A stretch of 64,000 bases of DNA from Mesorhizobium sp. WSM3859. GTDB lineage: Bacteria > Pseudomonadota > Alphaproteobacteria > Rhizobiales > Rhizobiaceae. The notes under the pieces were generated by a model. The model was given only the letters and a program-made list of their open reading frames with translations. It was not told where the DNA came from and did not search any database. The position numbers and the translations under genes are program-made. Shown piece by piece: positions 61,399-64,000 of this stretch (the first letter of the stretch is position 1; each line of letters starts with the position of its first letter). The DNA is taken from NCBI RefSeq assembly GCF_002295065.1, contig NZ_NSGG01000010.1, positions 62,001-126,000 of the forward strand, given 5' to 3'.

Positions 61399-61433
61399 GT
61401 CGTTCTCATTGCGGTTGGAGTTCGTTCAGGAAA

Positions 61434-61475
61434 GCAATTCCGGGAGAAGCGGGAGCTGTTTCCGTGTGGAATTGC
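61434..61475. repeat. Family B intergenic repeat
   Basis: gcaattccgggagaagcggg...gctgtttccgtgtggaattgc has the arms of the unit at 14271-14313. A long palindrome follows 10 bases later. Confidence 0.55.
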
Positions 61476-61485
61476 GACAAACAAA

Positions 61486-61534
61486 AACATAAGGCGCTTC
61501 ACCGTTTCCGTGAAACGATGAAGCGCCTTATGTT
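61486..61534. repeat. 49-base near-perfect palindrome
   Basis: Outer arms of 16 bases (aacataaggcgcttca / tgaagcgccttatgtt) enclose a second stem cgtttc / gaaacg with a cgt loop; one position between them is unpaired. It is upstream of the ketopantoate-reductase-like gene and about 350 bases downstream of the caspase gene end, so it may act as a cruciform, a terminator-like structure or an element end. Confidence 0.75.
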
Positions 61535-61883
61535 CTCCCTTCACGTAATCGTGGCCGCCGCCGCTGGGTCAAAGGTGGTATTTCCCTTCGCGGTCACCGA
61601 ACCTGCATTTCATCACATGGGCCGATGTGGCACCGAGCGCCGAGCCGGTGCTCGTCATGGTCGACGGTGATGTCGAGGCAACGGTCGCTTCTCTCAAGGC
61701 CAAAAGCTTCGAGATCATGACGAACCGCAGGAAGCGCCATGCCGGTGGCCCCGCACTGTGGTCTGCGACAGCGAAGGCAAACGCATGGTGCCACCAGCGC
61801 GGCATACCCTCACATCGTCGGATCGCGGGTCAACACACCACCGCGAGGCGCATAAGTCGGTCACGAGGCAGCCATCGGGGTTG
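61535..61883. other. Intergenic region without clear gene
   Basis: Frames such as the plus-strand one from 61627 (PVLVMVDGDVEATVASLKAK) have no family resemblance I can name and no ribosome binding site. It may hold a decayed gene. Confidence 0.35.
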
Positions 61884-63080
61884 CTAACCTCCCAGCTGTT
61901 GCAGCTTACGACAGGCACGCCTTGCGCCCTCACGGCATCTCTGGCGACATCTCTCTTTGTTGCCATCCCTGCATCGCCCAATGGATTCTGGTTTAGCAGC
62001 TGCGGTCGCTTCCGCCGAACGATTGGCGGAGGGTTCGGTGACAGGCAATGAGGTTAGCGGTTTACGACTGACGTTCTTCGGCAGACTCTTTTTGCGTGGC
62101 GGCGCAGGTGCTTCGAACTTGGCAATTCGGCTCTTTGCAATTTCGATGAATGCACCGTTCGGAAATGCCGCTAGATAAGCACGATACATCGAGACATCGG
62201 ATGTATCCTTGATCGCTTTCCAAAATTCGAGCTCCGTCGCGGTGTTGATGTGTGGCTGATAGGGTTCTGCCGGAGACTGACTAGACGTGGCGTCTGGGTT
62301 GAATGAGAATCCGGGCTCCACGAGGGATGAGTTGCTCCAGGGGACCTGCCTCCCAAAAGTGGCGTTCATGACGTCCAACCGAACGCGACGCATAAGGATT
62401 TCAATGTCGATCGAAGGAGTTTTTATGCGCTTCACGAGAGAGTCTGCAAACGGGCTATGATCGACGGCCCCATCGAGAGCGACGTTGCCGGGCTGTGTTG
62501 CAAAGCCGATAAAAACTCCCCTGCCAGCATCCAGGGCTCCCAGTCCCTTTCCTATGGCAAGGCCGCGACTTTGACCCGGTCCACTCAATTGCTTAACGAA
62601 AGGATTGTCTCGACAGGCATCGAGAAGGACGATTGCGGTATTTTCCTCGGCCGTCATGGCGGCGATGATGTCTTGCAGGCGCTCGGCCTCCAGAGCCAAG
62701 TCGGCGGGACGTTGAAGGGCGGCATCGATGGGCAACAGGTAATTTTCCCCGTTCGCTTGGAGCCCGTGTCCGGCGAAGTAAAAAAGGGAGACGTCACCCG
62801 GATGCAAGTTTCGCCTGAATTTGCCGATGAGTTCCCTGAACGTTGATGCGTCAGCATCCAATCCGAGGGTGACCTCAAAGCCCGTCTCTTGCAAAACCCG
62901 GGAGATCGCGCTCGCATCATTCACCCCGTTGGGCAGTGATGGTGCATACCGGTAGGCCGAATTGCCGATGACAAGCGCATATCTGTGGCTGCGTTGAGCG
63001 ATCTGGACCTCAGAGGAAGCCGCTGTTGACAAGCCGGCCAGAAAAAGAAGGCACGCGCACAACAAGCAAATCTTGGACAT
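61884..63080 (-). CDS. Exported caspase-family (peptidase C14) protein
   Basis: The 398-residue protein has a signal peptide to about residue 22 (LFLAGLSTAAS). A caspase-like p20 domain follows: RYALVIGNSAYRYAPSLPNGVNDA, catalytic His in LFYFAGHGLQ about residue 114 and catalytic Cys in VLLDACRDNPF about residue 155. After about residue 290 come a short tetratricopeptide-like stretch (ATELEFWKAIKDTSDVSMYRAYLAAFP) and a Lys/Pro linker. The tail is rich in Cys and Arg, with Cys spaced C-x7-C-x3-C-x7-C. Such rhizobial proteins act in the periplasm with unknown targets. Codon use is less GC-biased than in its neighbours. Confidence 0.88.
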   Translation of the reverse strand: MSKICLLCACLLFLAGLSTAASSEVQIAQRSHRYALVIGNSAYRYAPSLPNGVNDASAISRVLQETGFEVTLGLDADASTFRELIGKFRRNLHPGDVSLFYFAGHGLQANGENYLLPIDAALQRPADLALEAERLQDIIAAMTAEENTAIVLLDACRDNPFVKQLSGPGQSRGLAIGKGLGALDAGRGVFIGFATQPGNVALDGAVDHSPFADSLVKRIKTPSIDIEILMRRVRLDVMNATFGRQVPWSNSSLVEPGFSFNPDATSSQSPAEPYQPHINTATELEFWKAIKDTSDVSMYRAYLAAFPNGAFIEIAKSRIAKFEAPAPPRKKSLPKNVSRKPLTSLPVTEPSANRSAEATAAAKPESIGRCRDGNKERCRQRCREGARRACRKLQQLGG

Positions 63081-63305
63081 TGCGACGTTCCCGAGTATCG
63101 GAGAACATTAGCATCTGTTAAAGCGCGTGGGTACCCATCGTGTGAGACGCTCTTGCTTGGGAACACGTCCAAACTAGCCCGAGACCGCGCCCATAGCGTC
63201 ACGCTTTTTCGGGCATCGACTTCCAGGACTATTCAATCGCCGGAATGATGCCGCAGACAAGGTGGGGCCAATTTTCACGAACTTGCGACAACACCATTCG
63301 ATCGT

Positions 63306-64000
63306 TCAGACCACCGCACCCGCCGCCGCCCGTCCGGCGCTGCGGCCTGAAAAGATGCAGCCGCCGAGGAAGGTGCCTTCCAGCGCCGCGTAGCCATGCA
63401 TGCCGCCGCCGCCGAAGCCGGCCACTTCGCCCACCGCATAGAGACCGGGCACAGGCTGTCCTGTGGCGTCGAGCACCCGGCTGTCGAGATCGGTCTCAAG
63501 CCCACCCAGCGTCTTGCGGGTGAGGATATTGAGGCGCACCGCGATCAGCGGGCCGTTCGCCGGATCGAGCATCTTGTGCGGCCTGGCCGTGCGGATCAGC
63601 TTGTCGCCGAGATAGGTGCGCGCGCCGCGCAGCGCCGTGATCTGCGCGTCCTTGGAGAACGGGTTGTCGAGCTGCCTATCGCGGGCACGGATCTCGCGCT
63701 CGACCTGGGCGACGTCCAGCAGCGGCCCGCCGCCGGCGAGCGCATTCATGCGCGCCACCAGCTTCGAAAGATCGGCCTCGACGATGAAGTCTTCGCCCTT
63801 TTCCATGAAGGCTTTGACCGGACCGGGAATGCCCGATGTCGCGCGTCCAAGCACCTGCCGCCAGCTCTTGCCCGTGAGGTCTGGATTCTGTTCGGAACCC
63901 GACAGCGCGAACTCCTTCTGGATGATCTTCTTGGTCAGAATGAACCAGGAATAGTCGAAGCCGGTGCGCATGATGTGGCTGAGCGTGCCCAGCGTGTCGA
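63306..64000 (-). CDS. FAD-binding dehydrogenase (fumarate reductase/ketosteroid dehydrogenase type), partial
   Basis: The visible 231 C-terminal residues show the flavoprotein end GLYAVGEVAGFGGGGMHGYAALEGTFLGGCIFSGR, a typical FAD-contact segment, and LNILTRKTLGGLETDLDSRVL where the substrate-site loop returns to the FAD domain. The frame is open through base 64000, so the N-terminal FAD-binding motif lies outside the window. This class oxidises or reduces carbon-carbon double bonds in steroids or dicarboxylates. Confidence 0.85.
   Translation of the reverse strand, partial: DTLGTLSHIMRTGFDYSWFILTKKIIQKEFALSGSEQNPDLTGKSWRQVLGRATSGIPGPVKAFMEKGEDFIVEADLSKLVARMNALAGGGPLLDVAQVEREIRARDRQLDNPFSKDAQITALRGARTYLGDKLIRTARPHKMLDPANGPLIAVRLNILTRKTLGGLETDLDSRVLDATGQPVPGLYAVGEVAGFGGGGMHGYAALEGTFLGGCIFSGRSAGRAAAGAVV

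Noticed and set aside
61627..61887. An 86-codon plus-strand frame beside the caspase gene
   Set aside because: No ribosome binding site, no family resemblance and it overlaps the end of the caspase gene.

Overview
The window looks like chromosome of a Mesorhizobium-type bacterium (Rhizobiales). This rests on the GC-rich codon use, the gene set (phhA beside an Lrp regulator, argB, engB, a yidC-rnpA-rpmH cluster, a fasciclin protein beside an ECF sigma/anti-sigma pair, Ehr-type complex) and several copies of intergenic inverted repeats typical of rhizobial genomes. The genus is an inference from protein and repeat character; no 16S or other marker lies in the window.

Layout. 0-3.1 kb: a HisKA_3 histidine kinase and a cut-off response regulator, divergent from three tandem genes for exported Asn/Gly-repeat proteins. 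3.2-6.7 kb: HAD nucleotidase, diguanylate cyclase, and a GMC oxidoreductase coupled to a 57-residue Tat-leader protein. 6.8-11.7 kb: small membrane protein/MarR pair, phenylalanine hydroxylase/Lrp pair, a BchE-like B12-radical SAM protein, argB. 12.1-16.7 kb: ECF sigma and anti-sigma, fasciclin protein, Tat-exported MsrB, DUF2269 and SDR-DoxX membrane proteins. 17-28.3 kb: two EmrAB-type pumps (one with a TetR regulator and two clear palindromic operators, the other preceded by what looks like a MarR remnant), a soluble FtsK, engB, a CatB-like acetyltransferase. 28.8-32.9 kb: yidC, rnpA, rpmH and an orphan histidine kinase.

A tRNA-Arg(ACG) at 33.1 kb is followed by the C-terminal scrap of an IS481-type transposase. 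From there to about 48.6 kb the DNA looks accessory: several TetR/HxlR/LysR regulators, exported alpha/beta hydrolases, Ohr, cytochrome P460, rhodanese, a flavin oxidase, a frameshifted SDR, a frameshifted MFS transporter and a LysR that appears to lack its linker helix. Inside it is the most unusual protein of the window, a ClpS-like domain fused to a BCS1-like AAA+ ATPase.

48.7-51.4 kb holds a three-gene unit: NrtR-type Nudix regulator with its own palindromic operator, a membrane-anchor-less SPFH protein and an NAD-kinase-like protein. 51.4-58.9 kb is a tightly overlapping operon for an Ehr (hydrogenase-4-related) membrane complex whose large subunit has serines where the N-terminal Ni-binding cysteines should be, headed by a small XRE regulator. 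59-64 kb: ECF41-type sigma factor with a small partner gene, a ketopantoate-reductase-like protein, intergenic palindromes, an exported caspase-family protein and the C-terminal part of a flavoprotein dehydrogenase running off the window.

The minus-strand genes rpmH, rnpA, yidC, engB, argB and the HAD nucleotidase are in the order in which they are, from memory, nearly contiguous in other rhizobia; here they are spread over 28 kb with pumps, regulators and stress genes between them.
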